Source: Streptomyces sp. 7-21 | GTDB taxonomy: Bacteria; Actinomycetota; Actinomycetes; Streptomycetales; Streptomycetaceae | Assembly: GCF_016741785.1 (NCBI RefSeq) | Contig: NZ_JAERRL010000019.1 | Span: forward strand, 29,756 to 93,755 | DNA: 64,000 nucleotides | Reading direction: 5' to 3' | Part shown: positions 16,640 through 25,674 of the stretch, one piece after another | Numbering within the stretch: the stretch's first letter is position 1 | How the letters are laid out: every line of letters begins with the position of its first letter | Notes under the pieces: model-generated | The model's database searches: none | What the model saw: only the letters and a program-made list of their open reading frames with translations | Told to the model about the DNA's origin: nothing | Position numbers and translations under genes: made by a program

Positions 16640-19600
16640 CGGCGGACGGCACGGCGGCGGACGCGACAGGTGAGGCGGCGGACCGGGCCGACCCGGAGCG
16701 CACGCACGCGGTGCTCGTCGGCGTCGACACCTACGGCGACGCCGCGCTGGCGCCGCTCGACGGCCCCGCCCTGGACGCCTGCCGCTACGCCGCCTGGCTG
16801 CGGGAACGCGGCGTGCCCGCCGACCGCATCCGGCTGCTGGTCTCCCCCGGCCCCGCCTCCCGTGACGAGGTGGCGGCGGCCGCCGCCCGGCTGGGCCTGA
16901 CGCCGCGCGAGGCCACCGAGCACGAGGTGTGGCGGGTGCTCACCGAGGAACTCCCCGCCGCCCGGGGCGACCTGCTGTGGTTCGCCTGGAGCGGGCACGG
17001 CCTGCTGGACCACGAGGGCCACCAGCGGCTGTTTTACGCCGACTCCGGCGGCGGCGCCCCCGCCAACCTCGACGCCGCCGACCTGGAGGCCGCGTTCGCC
17101 GAGGACGCCCGGTACGCGGGCCTGGCCCGGAAGATCTGCGTCATCGACGCCTGCCGCACCCGTTTCGGCGGCGCCGCCGCGCTGCCGGTGCGCCGGCTCG
17201 GCCGCGTCCTGGCCAGGGCGGCGGCCCCCGGCCTGGTGGAGTGCGTCTGCGCCACCCAGGACGGCGCCGCCGCGGCCAACCTCGGCGAGAGCCGCGCGGG
17301 CCTGTTCACCTCCGTCTTCCTGCCCGAGCTGGGCGCCGAGCCGGCCTGGCCGCCGCCGCTGCGCGCAGCGTTCGCACGCGCCCGGGCCGCGATGGCCCGC
17401 AGCGGCGACGGCCAGCTGCCGCACCTGCGGACCCGGTGGCGCGACGGCGACGTCCACGTCCACGCGCCCGCGCCGCCGCCACCGCCGTACCTGCGCACGC
17501 ACGCCGAGACGCTGCGGCGCCTGCGGAGCGAGGAGCGGTACCTCACCGACGACCGGCTGCCGTTCGTCAGCCCCCGCCCCGGCCACGAGGCGGCGCCGGA
17601 CCGGCTGCTGAGCCAGCTGGCCCGCGGCACCGGCGCCGGCAGCGGGCGCGGCGTGCTGGTGATCGGCGTGGCCGGCGCGGGCAAGACCCGCACCTGCTTC
17701 GAGGTCGCCTCGCGGGCCGACCGCGCCGGCTGGCTCGTGCTGCACCTCGTCCCCGGCTCGGGCGTCTCGGCGCGGGACCTCGTCACGGCGGCGCTGGCGC
17801 AGGCGGACCGGCAGCCCTCCCGCGACGGTGCCAGCCGCGGTGCCCGCCGCGTCCTGCTGGTGCTCGACTACCTGGACAGCTACACCGGCCTGCACCTGCG
17901 GGACCTCGACGAGCAGCTCCAGGCGCACGACCCCGGCTGCCGGATCGCGCTGCTGGCCTCGGCGCGGCCGGGCGCCCGGGCCCGGTTCGACGAGAACGCG
18001 CTGGGCCACCTGTTCCGGGTGGCCGACCTCGGCAGGGACGATCCGGCCCACCGGGAGCAGGACCGCGAGCACCGCGCCGACATCGCCCGGCGCATCTTCG
18101 AGACCGTCGCCCCCGGCGCCCGCAAGGCGTGGGGCGATCCGCGGCTGATCGAGGTGTGCAGCGAACGCCCGGTCTTCGCGCTGCTGCTGGCCCGCGTGCT
18201 GGAGCAGCAGGTGGAGGCGGGCCGGCGCACGCCGGACCTGTCGGAGCTGCGGCCCGGCGAGCTGATGCGGTGGCTGCGGCGGCGGCTGGCCGCCGACTTC
18301 GGGCTGCCGACCAGCGCCGACCTCGGCGCGGGCCCGTCGCGGCCCCACACCTGGCTGCTGGCCTCCGTGACGGCGATGCTCGCCTGCGAGCAGGACCGCC
18401 AGGCGGTCGGCGAGGCCGTGAGCCGGGCGCTGGCGGCGCGCGGCGACCGGGAGTTCGCCCACGACGGGCCGGGCGTGGTGACGCACCTGTGCCGGCTCGG
18501 CTGGCTGGTGACGTCCGGCGACAGCGTCGACACGGTCCACGACATCGTCGTGGACGACCTGCTGGGCACCGCCCTGGTCCCGGACCAGACGACCGTGCGG
18601 GGCGGCACACTGACCGAGCTGCTCGACGCGGCGGCGGGGAGCGCCACCTCCCTGGCCCGGGCGGTGCGGCACCTGACGCGCTGGTCCGCCGACCAGTCCG
18701 AGGAGTGGCAGCGGGAGACCGCCGAGTCCTGCGCCCGCTGGCTGCGGGCCAACGCCGCGCACGTCGCCGGGCTGCTGCGCGGCGAGCTGGACCAGGTCTC
18801 GCCGCTGGTCTCCCGGCTGCTGGCGAACCAGCCGTGGCAGGCGGGCACGCTTGAGCTGTGGGACGAGCTGGTCGAGCCGTGGCTGGAGCGCGTCCGCCGG
18901 GAACGCCCGGACGAGCTGCCGGGCGAGCTGTCCACGACCGTCCGCGCGGCCACGGGCCCGCTGCCCGCGCGGCTGCTCGCCAGCGCGCTGGACTGCCTGC
19001 GCGGCCTGCCCGAGGACCACACCGCCGCCGGCGACCTGCTGCTGTCTCTGCTGCGCGCCGACGGCATCGGCGGCGAGGACGGCGAGGACGCTGGAACCGC
19101 CGCCTGGCTCGCCGACCGGGCGCTGGCGTGGCTCGCGCGCCGCCGGAGCGACAACCGCGCCGTCTACCTCTCCGGCGCCCTGCTGATGCGCGGCGACCTG
19201 CCGCCCAAGGCCGCGCGGCAGGCGGTGAAACAGGCGGCGGACTGGGTGGGCGACCACACCGGCCGGGCGGCGCTCTCCGTCGAGATCGAGGCCCTGCTCA
19301 CCCGCGACGACCTGGGCGAGCGCGCCGACGGCGTCATCGGGGACGCCCTGACCTGGGTCGGCCGCCACATCCCCAGCCTCGACGCCAGCTTCGTGCTGCG
19401 GCGGCTGCTGCGCCGCCCCGGCCTGGCCGCACCGCAGCGCGACCGCGCCATCGGCCTGGCCCTGGCCTGGCTGCACCAGCACAAGACCTGCCCGGAGGCC
19501 TCGTTCGTGCTGCGTCCCCTGCTGGTCCAGCCCCGGCTGTCGCAGCGGGAGGAGGCGCGGGCGGTCAGTTACGCCCGCGACTGGCTGAATGAGCGCTCCA

Positions 19601-21051
19601 GCGCCCCCACCCGCGACTTCGTGCTCAGCGCGCTGCTGCTGCGCCCGAACGTGCCGCTGACGGCGATCGAGCCGTTCGCCACCGAGGCGTGGCAGGAGCT
19701 GAAGAAGGAGCCGCTGGCCGAGCGCGACCAGTACCTGATGCGGGCGCTGCTGACCCGCACCGACCTGCCGCGGGACCTGATCAACGAGATCATCGACCGC
19801 GCGCTGGACTGGCAGCGGCTGTTCGGCCCGGAGCCGGACGCCACCCTGCTGACGGTCGTGCTCCAGGCCGCGCGGACCGAGGCGCACCGCTCGGACGCCG
19901 TGGACCTGGCGTGCCAGTGGCTGGACGCGCACCCCGGCGATGAGAACGCCACCCACCTGCTGGACCCGGTCTTGCAGCGGTCGCCCGGCCACGAGGAGGG
20001 CGTGCGCCGCTCCCTCGCGTGGCTCCAGGGCCGCGCCACCCACCCCCGGGCGAGCTACCTGCTGCGGTGGCTCCTGCGCGACCTGCCGCTGCTGGGGGAC
20101 CGGGCGGGAGAGGTCGTCAACGGCAGCGTGCTGTGGCTGGCGAAGCACGCCGACGAGGACAGCGCCCGGTTCGTGCTCCAGCCGCTGCTCGCCCACCAGA
20201 ACCTGGGCCAGCCGCTCACCGCCATGCTGCTCGACGGCGCGGCCGCCTGGACGCAGCGGCACGCGCCGGAACCGGGCGCGGTCCACGTGATGATGGCGCT
20301 GCTGGCGCGCGACGACCTCGGGCTGGATCAGCGGGAGGCCGTGACCCGCGACGCGCTGGTCTGGTTCGAGGCGAACCCGCGGCACCCGATGACGCGGAAA
20401 CTGCTGCACGCGGTGTGCCGCAAGCCCGGCCCGGGGGCCGTGCACGCCCCGGCGCTCACCGCGCTGGTGCTGGGCGACGGCGAGACGGCGGGCATCCGCG
20501 TCAGCCCGGCGCAGGTGGCACGGGGCGTGCTGATCGGCCTGCTCCACGGCCTGCCGCCGGACGCCGAGCGGCGCGGCGACCTGCTCGACCACGTCATGGA
20601 CCAGCTGCCGGTCCTGGGCGGCGGGACACAGGGGGGCGTGCTGCTGCGGCATCTCCTCGCCCAGCCCGACCTCACCGGGGCCCGGGCCAAGCGCGCCACC
20701 GGGCTGGCACGTGACTGGCTGGCTGGCCGGTGGGACACGTCGGCGATCGCCCTGGTCCTGGCGACGCTGCTGCGCAATCCGGCGCTGGCGCCCTGGCGGG
20801 GGGACCTGGTGCAGCGGACGGTGGCGTGGCTGGCGGACCGCGCCCAGCAGCCGTCAGCGGGCTGGGTGCTGGCCGTGCTGCTGCGCACGCCGGAGCTGAC
20901 CGGGACGGAAGCCGCCGCCGCCCGCCGTCACGCGCAAGCCTGGCTCACCGCCAACGGCCCCGGGCACCACGCCTTCCCGGAGGTGTCGGCGGCGCTGGCG
21001 GGGGCGCCGCCAGCGGACCCGCCAGGTGGCGGCGCCGACGGCCGCGCGTGA
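16636..21051 (+). CDS. Caspase-like protease - STAND NTPase - helical-repeat protein
   Basis: A 1471-residue multidomain protein. Residues ~22-270 form a caspase-fold peptidase (C14-like): the His motif is WSGHG with His121, and the Cys motif is VIDAC with Cys173. After a proline-rich linker, a P-loop NTPase of STAND type has Walker A GVAGAGKT at 344-351 and Walker B VLLVLDYLD with Asp411. From about residue 840 to 1450, some 14 degenerate ~37-residue helical repeats follow (pattern FVLxxLLxxPxL, then AxxWL). This is the sensor-transducer-effector order of bacterial NLR-like conflict proteins. It starts with GTG in a GTGA overlap with the hydrolase gene. The trigger is unknown. Confidence 0.85.
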   Translation: MTADGTAADATGEAADRADPERTHAVLVGVDTYGDAALAPLDGPALDACRYAAWLRERGVPADRIRLLVSPGPASRDEVAAAAARLGLTPREATEHEVWRVLTEELPAARGDLLWFAWSGHGLLDHEGHQRLFYADSGGGAPANLDAADLEAAFAEDARYAGLARKICVIDACRTRFGGAAALPVRRLGRVLARAAAPGLVECVCATQDGAAAANLGESRAGLFTSVFLPELGAEPAWPPPLRAAFARARAAMARSGDGQLPHLRTRWRDGDVHVHAPAPPPPPYLRTHAETLRRLRSEERYLTDDRLPFVSPRPGHEAAPDRLLSQLARGTGAGSGRGVLVIGVAGAGKTRTCFEVASRADRAGWLVLHLVPGSGVSARDLVTAALAQADRQPSRDGASRGARRVLLVLDYLDSYTGLHLRDLDEQLQAHDPGCRIALLASARPGARARFDENALGHLFRVADLGRDDPAHREQDREHRADIARRIFETVAPGARKAWGDPRLIEVCSERPVFALLLARVLEQQVEAGRRTPDLSELRPGELMRWLRRRLAADFGLPTSADLGAGPSRPHTWLLASVTAMLACEQDRQAVGEAVSRALAARGDREFAHDGPGVVTHLCRLGWLVTSGDSVDTVHDIVVDDLLGTALVPDQTTVRGGTLTELLDAAAGSATSLARAVRHLTRWSADQSEEWQRETAESCARWLRANAAHVAGLLRGELDQVSPLVSRLLANQPWQAGTLELWDELVEPWLERVRRERPDELPGELSTTVRAATGPLPARLLASALDCLRGLPEDHTAAGDLLLSLLRADGIGGEDGEDAGTAAWLADRALAWLARRRSDNRAVYLSGALLMRGDLPPKAARQAVKQAADWVGDHTGRAALSVEIEALLTRDDLGERADGVIGDALTWVGRHIPSLDASFVLRRLLRRPGLAAPQRDRAIGLALAWLHQHKTCPEASFVLRPLLVQPRLSQREEARAVSYARDWLNERSSAPTRDFVLSALLLRPNVPLTAIEPFATEAWQELKKEPLAERDQYLMRALLTRTDLPRDLINEIIDRALDWQRLFGPEPDATLLTVVLQAARTEAHRSDAVDLACQWLDAHPGDENATHLLDPVLQRSPGHEEGVRRSLAWLQGRATHPRASYLLRWLLRDLPLLGDRAGEVVNGSVLWLAKHADEDSARFVLQPLLAHQNLGQPLTAMLLDGAAAWTQRHAPEPGAVHVMMALLARDDLGLDQREAVTRDALVWFEANPRHPMTRKLLHAVCRKPGPGAVHAPALTALVLGDGETAGIRVSPAQVARGVLIGLLHGLPPDAERRGDLLDHVMDQLPVLGGGTQGGVLLRHLLAQPDLTGARAKRATGLARDWLAGRWDTSAIALVLATLLRNPALAPWRGDLVQRTVAWLADRAQQPSAGWVLAVLLRTPELTGTEAAAARRHAQAWLTANGPGHHAFPEVSAALAGAPPADPPGGGADGRA

Positions 21052-21073
21052 GGTGGCCGGGCCCGGCCGCCGC

Positions 21074-22114
21074 TCACCGCACCCGCAGCCGCGTCAGCCG
21101 CCACCCGCCCGCCAGCACCCACAGCTCGCCCGCCACCGCGACCAGGCCCACCGCACCGGCCAGCTGCCCGGCCAGGTGAAGCTGCGGCGGAGCCACCAGC
21201 CCGCCCCGGCCGTCCAGCGGCAGCCGCCACAGGCCGCTCCCGGCGCCCGGCAGCCACAACGCCCCGGCGGCGCATGCCAGTCCGGGCCCGGTCTGCTCGC
21301 CGCCGGACCACAGCGGCGAGGCCGCGCCGCCGGGCGCCGCGACCGTGCCGGCGTCGGCCACCCACGGGCGGCCCGCGGCGTCCCACGCCAGCCCGCGCAC
21401 GTCCCCGTGCCCGTCCGCGTAGCGGAACGAGCCCGGGTCGGGATTGCCGTCCGGTACCCGGCCCAGCGACGTCATCCGCAGCACCTTGCCCGCCGGGGAG
21501 GCGGGGTCACGGGCCAGCGCGGGCTGGCCCGCGTCGCCGGTTCCGGCGTACAGCAGCCCGTCCGGCCCGAACGCCAGGGCGCCGCCGCGGCGGGCCCCCG
21601 CCGCCGGGACGCCGGTGAGGAACGTGTGCGGGTAGTGCCCCAGCCCGCTGGCATCCCAGGAGTGACGCGCGAGGGTCAGGCCGGAGGCGGCGGTGACGTA
21701 ACTGGCGTACAGCCAGCCGGGCTGGGCCGCGAGGCCGAGCAGCGCGTTCGCGGGCCCGAGCGAGACCTCCCAGACGACGCCGACGTGGCGCGTCTCGCCA
21801 GCCGCCGAGACGTGGAGCACGGTCCCGTCCCGCGCCCCCGCCAGGAAGCCGTCGCCGCCGGGGGCGGCGGCCAGCGCGCCCGGCTCGGCCGGACCCGGGG
21901 CACGGACGTCGATCACCTCGGCGACGACGGCCGCACCGCGCGCGGGCGCGGGCGACGGGGGCGGCGCCGGTGTGCTCTCCTGCGGCGGCTCCCCGGCAGC
22001 GGGCGGAGAGGCGGGCACGCCGCCCCGGTTGGCCGCCGGTCCGAAGGAACAGCCGCCTGACGCCGCTGCGCAGGCTCCCGTCAGGCACGCCGTCAGCAGA
22101 AGCCGTCGCCGCAC
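21074..22114 (-). CDS. Exported sugar-dehydrogenase-like beta-propeller protein (paralog 1)
   Basis: A 346-residue protein resembling soluble PQQ-dependent sugar dehydrogenases (GSDH/sorbosone type). The N terminus is a short basic stretch plus a hydrophobic segment with several Cys residues, the best export candidate being ASGGC, followed by a Pro-rich linker. Family blocks include GGALAFGPDGLLYAGTGD, SPAGKVLRM, DGNPDPGS and GHGDVRGLAWD. It starts with GTG and overlaps the end of the HATPase gene by 22 bases. A second copy lies at 24443-25636, sharing the GPAANR leader and propeller blocks. Cofactor use is untested in such actinobacterial homologues. Confidence 0.72.
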   Translation of the reverse strand: MRRRLLLTACLTGACAAASGGCSFGPAANRGGVPASPPAAGEPPQESTPAPPPSPAPARGAAVVAEVIDVRAPGPAEPGALAAAPGGDGFLAGARDGTVLHVSAAGETRHVGVVWEVSLGPANALLGLAAQPGWLYASYVTAASGLTLARHSWDASGLGHYPHTFLTGVPAAGARRGGALAFGPDGLLYAGTGDAGQPALARDPASPAGKVLRMTSLGRVPDGNPDPGSFRYADGHGDVRGLAWDAAGRPWVADAGTVAAPGGAASPLWSGGEQTGPGLACAAGALWLPGAGSGLWRLPLDGRGGLVAPPQLHLAGQLAGAVGLVAVAGELWVLAGGWRLTRLRVR

Positions 22115-22539
22115 GGCGCCAGTTCGGCCCAGACGGCCTTGCCGCCGCTCGGCGTGGAGTACTGGCCCCAGTCGGCGGCCAGGGCCGAGACGATGAGCAG
22201 GCCGCGTCCGTGCTCGGCGTCGGGCCCGGGCTCCCGCGGCCGCACCGGCGCGCGGCCCTTGCCCTCGTCCCACACGGTGAGCCGCAGCCGGGCCCGCACG
22301 GCGTACCAGGCCACCCGGAACGCTACGGGGCCGAGGCCGTGCTGGACGGCGTTGGTCATCAACTCCCCCGCCACCAGCGCGCCGTCCTCCGCCACGCCGG
22401 GCACCCCGTACTCGCGCACCACCCCGGTCACCGCTCTGCGGCACAGGCGCGGCGCGTGCGCGTCGGCGTGCAGGTGGGCGCTGACCTCCCAGTCCTGAAG
22501 ACACGGATCGAGTCGCGGCGGAATCGTCATCACAGGCAC
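22093..22539 (-). CDS. RsbW/SpoIIAB-like HATPase
   Basis: A 148-residue GHKL ATPase of the anti-sigma/RsbW type. The N box is in GELMTNAVQHG, and the G1 and G2 regions are visible as VWDEGKG and HGRGLLIV. No kinase receiver or membrane part is present. GTG 22539 is eight bases from AAAGGAGG, the best ribosome site here. It is divergent from the adjacent XRE-DUF5753 gene. The trio HATPase, XRE and DUF397 is the composition of abaA/whiJ-type developmental loci in Streptomyces, suggesting a regulatory rather than metabolic role. Confidence 0.85.
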   Translation of the reverse strand: MPVMTIPPRLDPCLQDWEVSAHLHADAHAPRLCRRAVTGVVREYGVPGVAEDGALVAGELMTNAVQHGLGPVAFRVAWYAVRARLRLTVWDEGKGRAPVRPREPGPDAEHGRGLLIVSALAADWGQYSTPSGGKAVWAELAPCGDGFC

Positions 22540-22690
22540 GGCAACGGCCTCCTTTGAGGGGCAGCAGGAACAGCGCTCCACGCACGGTGGTTGACTTGGC
22601 ACACACAGTAGGAGGAAACGCAGTCATATGACTACGCAACGAATGGGCGATTACCTACGAACGCCCGTTCTGGCGCAGAGGGAGGGAACG

Positions 22691-23542
22691 GTGCCGCCCC
22701 GGAGCACGCCCACAGCGAGACAGCGTCGGCTCGGCGCTGAACTGCGGAAACTCCGCGAACGTGCCGGACTCTCGTCTACCGAGGCAGCCCGACAGCTGAA
22801 CATCACCCCGTCACGTTTGAGCGCCATTGAGGGCGGGCGCTATGGAGTGAGCGAGGAGCGCGTGCGCACGTTCGCGAGCCACTATGGCTGCGCGGACAAA
22901 GCTCTCATCGATGCGCTGGCGGCCATGACCAGAGGACGCCGACGCTACTGGTGGGAGGAGTACCGGGGTGTGCTTCCCGCCGACATGCTCGACCTCGCCG
23001 AACTCGAGTATCACGCCACGGCGATCCGGACGACGCAGGTCTCGCACCTGCCAGGGCTTCTGCAGACAGTCGACTACGCTCGCTGCGTCTTCCATCAGCA
23101 CATCCCGGAGCTGCCACCCCCACTGCTTGAGTACCGGACATCCCACCGGATCAAGCGCCAGCAGATCTTCCTCGGTGACAACCCCAAGCCGTACCAGGCC
23201 GTCATCCATGAGGCGGCGCTCCGCATGCTTTTCGGCGGCAATGAGGTCACCAAGCACCAGCTCAACCACCTGGCTGACATGTCTGAGCACGACAACATCA
23301 CCGTCCGGGTTGTGCCATTCGCTGCTGGAGCGTTTCCGGGCTCAGGCCAGACGGTCCTCTACGCAGAGGGAGCCGTTCCGCAACTAGACACCGTGCAGCT
23401 GGACACCGAACATGGGGCCGTGCAGCTCTTCGCCGACGTCCAGTTGGCCAACTACCGCACGTCGATGCGACGTTTCGAACAGATCGCGCTCGATCCAGAT
23501 GACTCACGGAAATTCATCCGCAGTATCGCCAGGGCCCTATGA
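22691..23542 (+). CDS. XRE-family regulator with DUF5753 domain (WhiJ-like)
   Basis: A 283-residue DNA-binding protein. A helix-turn-helix of Cro/CI type (LRKLRERAGLSSTEAARQL through ITPSRLSAIEGG) is followed by DUF5753, with WWEEYRGVLP, HLPGLLQTVDYAR and a late VRVVPFAAGAFPG segment. Starting at GTG 22691 gives the usual VPPRSTPTARQRR opening and a GGAGGG site six bases upstream. ATG 22628 is also possible and would add 21 residues. It is followed directly by two DUF397 genes, its standard small partners. Lower GC than surrounding genes hints at acquisition. Confidence 0.88.
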   Translation: MPPRSTPTARQRRLGAELRKLRERAGLSSTEAARQLNITPSRLSAIEGGRYGVSEERVRTFASHYGCADKALIDALAAMTRGRRRYWWEEYRGVLPADMLDLAELEYHATAIRTTQVSHLPGLLQTVDYARCVFHQHIPELPPPLLEYRTSHRIKRQQIFLGDNPKPYQAVIHEAALRMLFGGNEVTKHQLNHLADMSEHDNITVRVVPFAAGAFPGSGQTVLYAEGAVPQLDTVQLDTEHGAVQLFADVQLANYRTSMRRFEQIALDPDDSRKFIRSIARAL

Positions 23543-23555
23543 GGAGGCAATGACT

Positions 23556-23750
23556 ATGCGCCCCACCGACCGCACCGTCTGGCAGAAGTCCTCCTACAGC
23601 AGTGCGGGAAACAACTGCCTCGAACTGGCACGCGTCGCCGCCGACCAGATTGCCCTTCGCGAGTCAGATGACCCGGGGATCATCCTCAGCACCAGCCGCA
23701 CTCGGCTGGCAGCCCTCCTGAAGCTGGCGCGCCAGCACGAGCCACGCTGA
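23556..23750 (+). CDS. DUF397 small protein (copy 1)
   Basis: A 64-residue DUF397 protein with WQKSSYSSAGNNCLELA, IALRESDDPG and a C-terminal helix. These proteins act with XRE-DUF5753 regulators and some relieve their repression. ATG 23556 is eight bases from GAGGAGG at the end of the XRE gene. ATG 23550 is too close to that site. The second copy follows 46 bases later. Confidence 0.9.
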   Translation: MRPTDRTVWQKSSYSSAGNNCLELARVAADQIALRESDDPGIILSTSRTRLAALLKLARQHEPR

Positions 23751-23796
23751 CGCCGGACTGGTGCGCCGTTCAAGACCTGACTAGGAGGCACCGACC

Positions 23797-23994
23797 ATGT
23801 CCCCGTCCGACCGCACTGCCTGGCAGAAGTCCTCCTACAGCAGCGAGGGGAGTGCCTGTCTCGAACTGGCGCACCTTCCAGACGACCGGATCGCTCTCCG
23901 CGAGTCAGACAAGCCGGACACCGTCCTCACCACCAGTCCCGCTCGTCTGGCCGGGCTTCTTGAGCTGGCGCGGAGTCACTGGCCGGTGGCCTGA
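23797..23994 (+). CDS. DUF397 small protein (copy 2)
   Basis: A 65-residue DUF397 protein, closely related to the preceding copy: it shares WQKSSYSS, CLELA, IALRESD and the RLAxLLxLAR helix. TAGGAGG lies nine bases before the ATG. The tandem copies probably arose by duplication. Differences concentrate in the middle loop, which could let each respond to a different partner. Part of the HATPase-XRE-DUF397 cluster. Confidence 0.9.
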   Translation: MSPSDRTAWQKSSYSSEGSACLELAHLPDDRIALRESDKPDTVLTTSPARLAGLLELARSHWPVA

Positions 23995-24082
23995 ACCTTT
24001 CGCACTGACACCGCACTTCTGTCGGTGGGGCGTGGCACAATCCGACTGAGGAACAGACAGAGCAGTTGGGTGGTGAGTTGTG

Positions 24083-24403
24083 ATGTTCCTGGCGCAGCTG
24101 GCGCAGCAGAACGAGGACGACATCAACCGCATCATTGGGGGGATCGCACCCAACTGGGGCCCGTTCGCCGCTGTGGGCGACCAGGCCCGCACCATGATCC
24201 AGGTGATCATGGCTCTTGCCATCCTCATCTGCATGGGCATCGCTGTCTGGGGTGCTGCCAAGCAGCGCATCGGATCCACCGCTCTGCGCGACTCGTTCAG
24301 CGCGGAACAGGGCAAGGGGCTCATCGTGGCGGGCTTGACCGGCATCTTCATCATCGGGTCTCTGGGCACCCTGTTCACCATCGTCTACGGCATGGCCATC
24401 TAG
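24083..24403 (+). CDS. Small two-helix membrane protein
   Basis: A 106-residue protein. The N-terminal ~35 residues are polar, with DDINRIIGGIAPNWGPF. Two membrane helices lie at about 40-60 and 80-103, joined by a KQRIGSTALRDSFSAEQGKG loop. The layout resembles VirB2/TrbC-like small membrane proteins and the integral membrane proteins found in Streptomyces conjugation-type clusters, but no motif proves it. The start may be the GTG one codon upstream. It sits between the DUF397 copies and the second propeller protein. Confidence 0.65.
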   Translation: MFLAQLAQQNEDDINRIIGGIAPNWGPFAAVGDQARTMIQVIMALAILICMGIAVWGAAKQRIGSTALRDSFSAEQGKGLIVAGLTGIFIIGSLGTLFTIVYGMAI

Positions 24404-24442
24404 CCCGGTCGACGACGAACACGCGAGGAGAGGCACCGAACG

Positions 24443-25636
24443 ATGCGCCGAGGCAGCCGTGCGCGACGGACGGCGAGCGGCGCAGTGGCCGCCGTACTGC
24501 TTGCAGCGATCGGTGCCGGTTGCACGGTCGGCCCCGCCGCCAACCGTGCCGAAAATGTCGCCCCTGCCGGACACACGGGCGGGCGAGAGGAGTCCCCGGA
24601 CGACGAGCAGCCGGGCTCTGACTGGTGGGAAGAGAACGACCCGGAGCCAGAGGAGTCCCCGCCCCCGGTCCAGCCGCCGGAGCCCGCCGAGGCGGAAGGT
24701 TCGGCCGAGGTGACCGAGGCGCTGACCGAGAGCCTCGACGGACTGACCACCCCATGCTGTGTTGCCGCCTTGCCCAGCGGTGACGTCCTTGTCGGCGACG
24801 CCGGAACCAGCACGATTCACCTTCTGTCCGCAGACGGACAGCTCACGGAAGTGGGCACGCTGCCGGATGCTGAGGGCGGACTGCTTGGCCTGGCGGCCCG
24901 CCCCTCGGCAGCCGAAGGCGACGGCGTCATCATTGTCTACGTCTTCGTATCCGGCGGCACTGCCAGCCGCGTCAGCAGCTACCGGTATGTGACAGATCCG
25001 CCTCCCGGGCAGTCCCCGTGGGGCGGTGCCGAGACGACCCTCGTCGATGACATCCCGCTCGGGGCCGCGGCCAACGGCGGGGCGCTGGCGTTCGGGCCGG
25101 ACGGGATGCTTTACGCCGGGACCGGCCAGGCCGGGCAGGGCGACGCGGCGGCGAGTGACCCGGAGTCGCTGGCGGGCAAGATCCTGCGGATCGACCCGGG
25201 CTCCGGCGGGGTGCCCGCGGACAACCCGTTCCCCGGCTCGCACGTCTACTCCTCGGGCCACACCGACGTGCGCGGCCTGGCCTGGGACGGGGCCGAGCGG
25301 CTGTGGGCCGTGGACGGTACCGAGCTGAACGCCATCGCGCCCGGCGGGGACTACGCCGAGCAGCAGGAGCCGGTGTACGACTGGGCCGACGCGGGAGCCG
25401 AGCCCGCCGGGCTGGCCTACGCGCCCGCGTCCCGCTCGTTCTGGATGGCCTCGGCCACCGACGGCGGCCTGTGGCGCGTCCCGCTGAACGGCGAGGACGT
25501 CACCCTCGTCGCCGACCCGGCTCTGCTGGACGACGGCCAACTCGCCCAGTCGCGTGCGGTGATACCCGGCACCGACGACGGCGAGGTGCTGGTCCTCACG
25601 GCCAGCGGCGGGCTGTTCCGGGTCGCCGTCAGCTGA
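24443..25636 (+). CDS. Exported sugar-dehydrogenase-like beta-propeller protein (paralog 2)
   Basis: A 397-residue exported protein. The leader ends in IGAGCT, a probable lipobox Cys, and is followed by the same GPAANR stretch as the 21074-22114 protein. A long acidic Pro/Glu linker leads to the propeller. Family blocks are GGALAFGPDGMLYAGTG, LAGKILRIDPG, NPFPGSHVYSSGHTDVRGLAWD and LWRVPLNG. AGGAGAGG precedes the ATG. It lies on the opposite strand from its paralog and the two bracket the XRE/DUF397 cluster. A PQQ-dependent oxidation of a sugar is possible by family only. Confidence 0.75.
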   Translation: MRRGSRARRTASGAVAAVLLAAIGAGCTVGPAANRAENVAPAGHTGGREESPDDEQPGSDWWEENDPEPEESPPPVQPPEPAEAEGSAEVTEALTESLDGLTTPCCVAALPSGDVLVGDAGTSTIHLLSADGQLTEVGTLPDAEGGLLGLAARPSAAEGDGVIIVYVFVSGGTASRVSSYRYVTDPPPGQSPWGGAETTLVDDIPLGAAANGGALAFGPDGMLYAGTGQAGQGDAAASDPESLAGKILRIDPGSGGVPADNPFPGSHVYSSGHTDVRGLAWDGAERLWAVDGTELNAIAPGGDYAEQQEPVYDWADAGAEPAGLAYAPASRSFWMASATDGGLWRVPLNGEDVTLVADPALLDDGQLAQSRAVIPGTDDGEVLVLTASGGLFRVAVS

Positions 25637-25674
25637 CACACCACCGGTCCACCACCACAGATACGGGGGAAGCG

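Noticed and set aside
16579..20652. Very long antisense open frame opposite the caspase-STAND gene
   Set aside because: High-GC coding DNA commonly leaves the antisense frame open. The composition is Arg/Gln/His/Gly-rich, there is no domain and no ribosome site, and the sense strand has clear domains.
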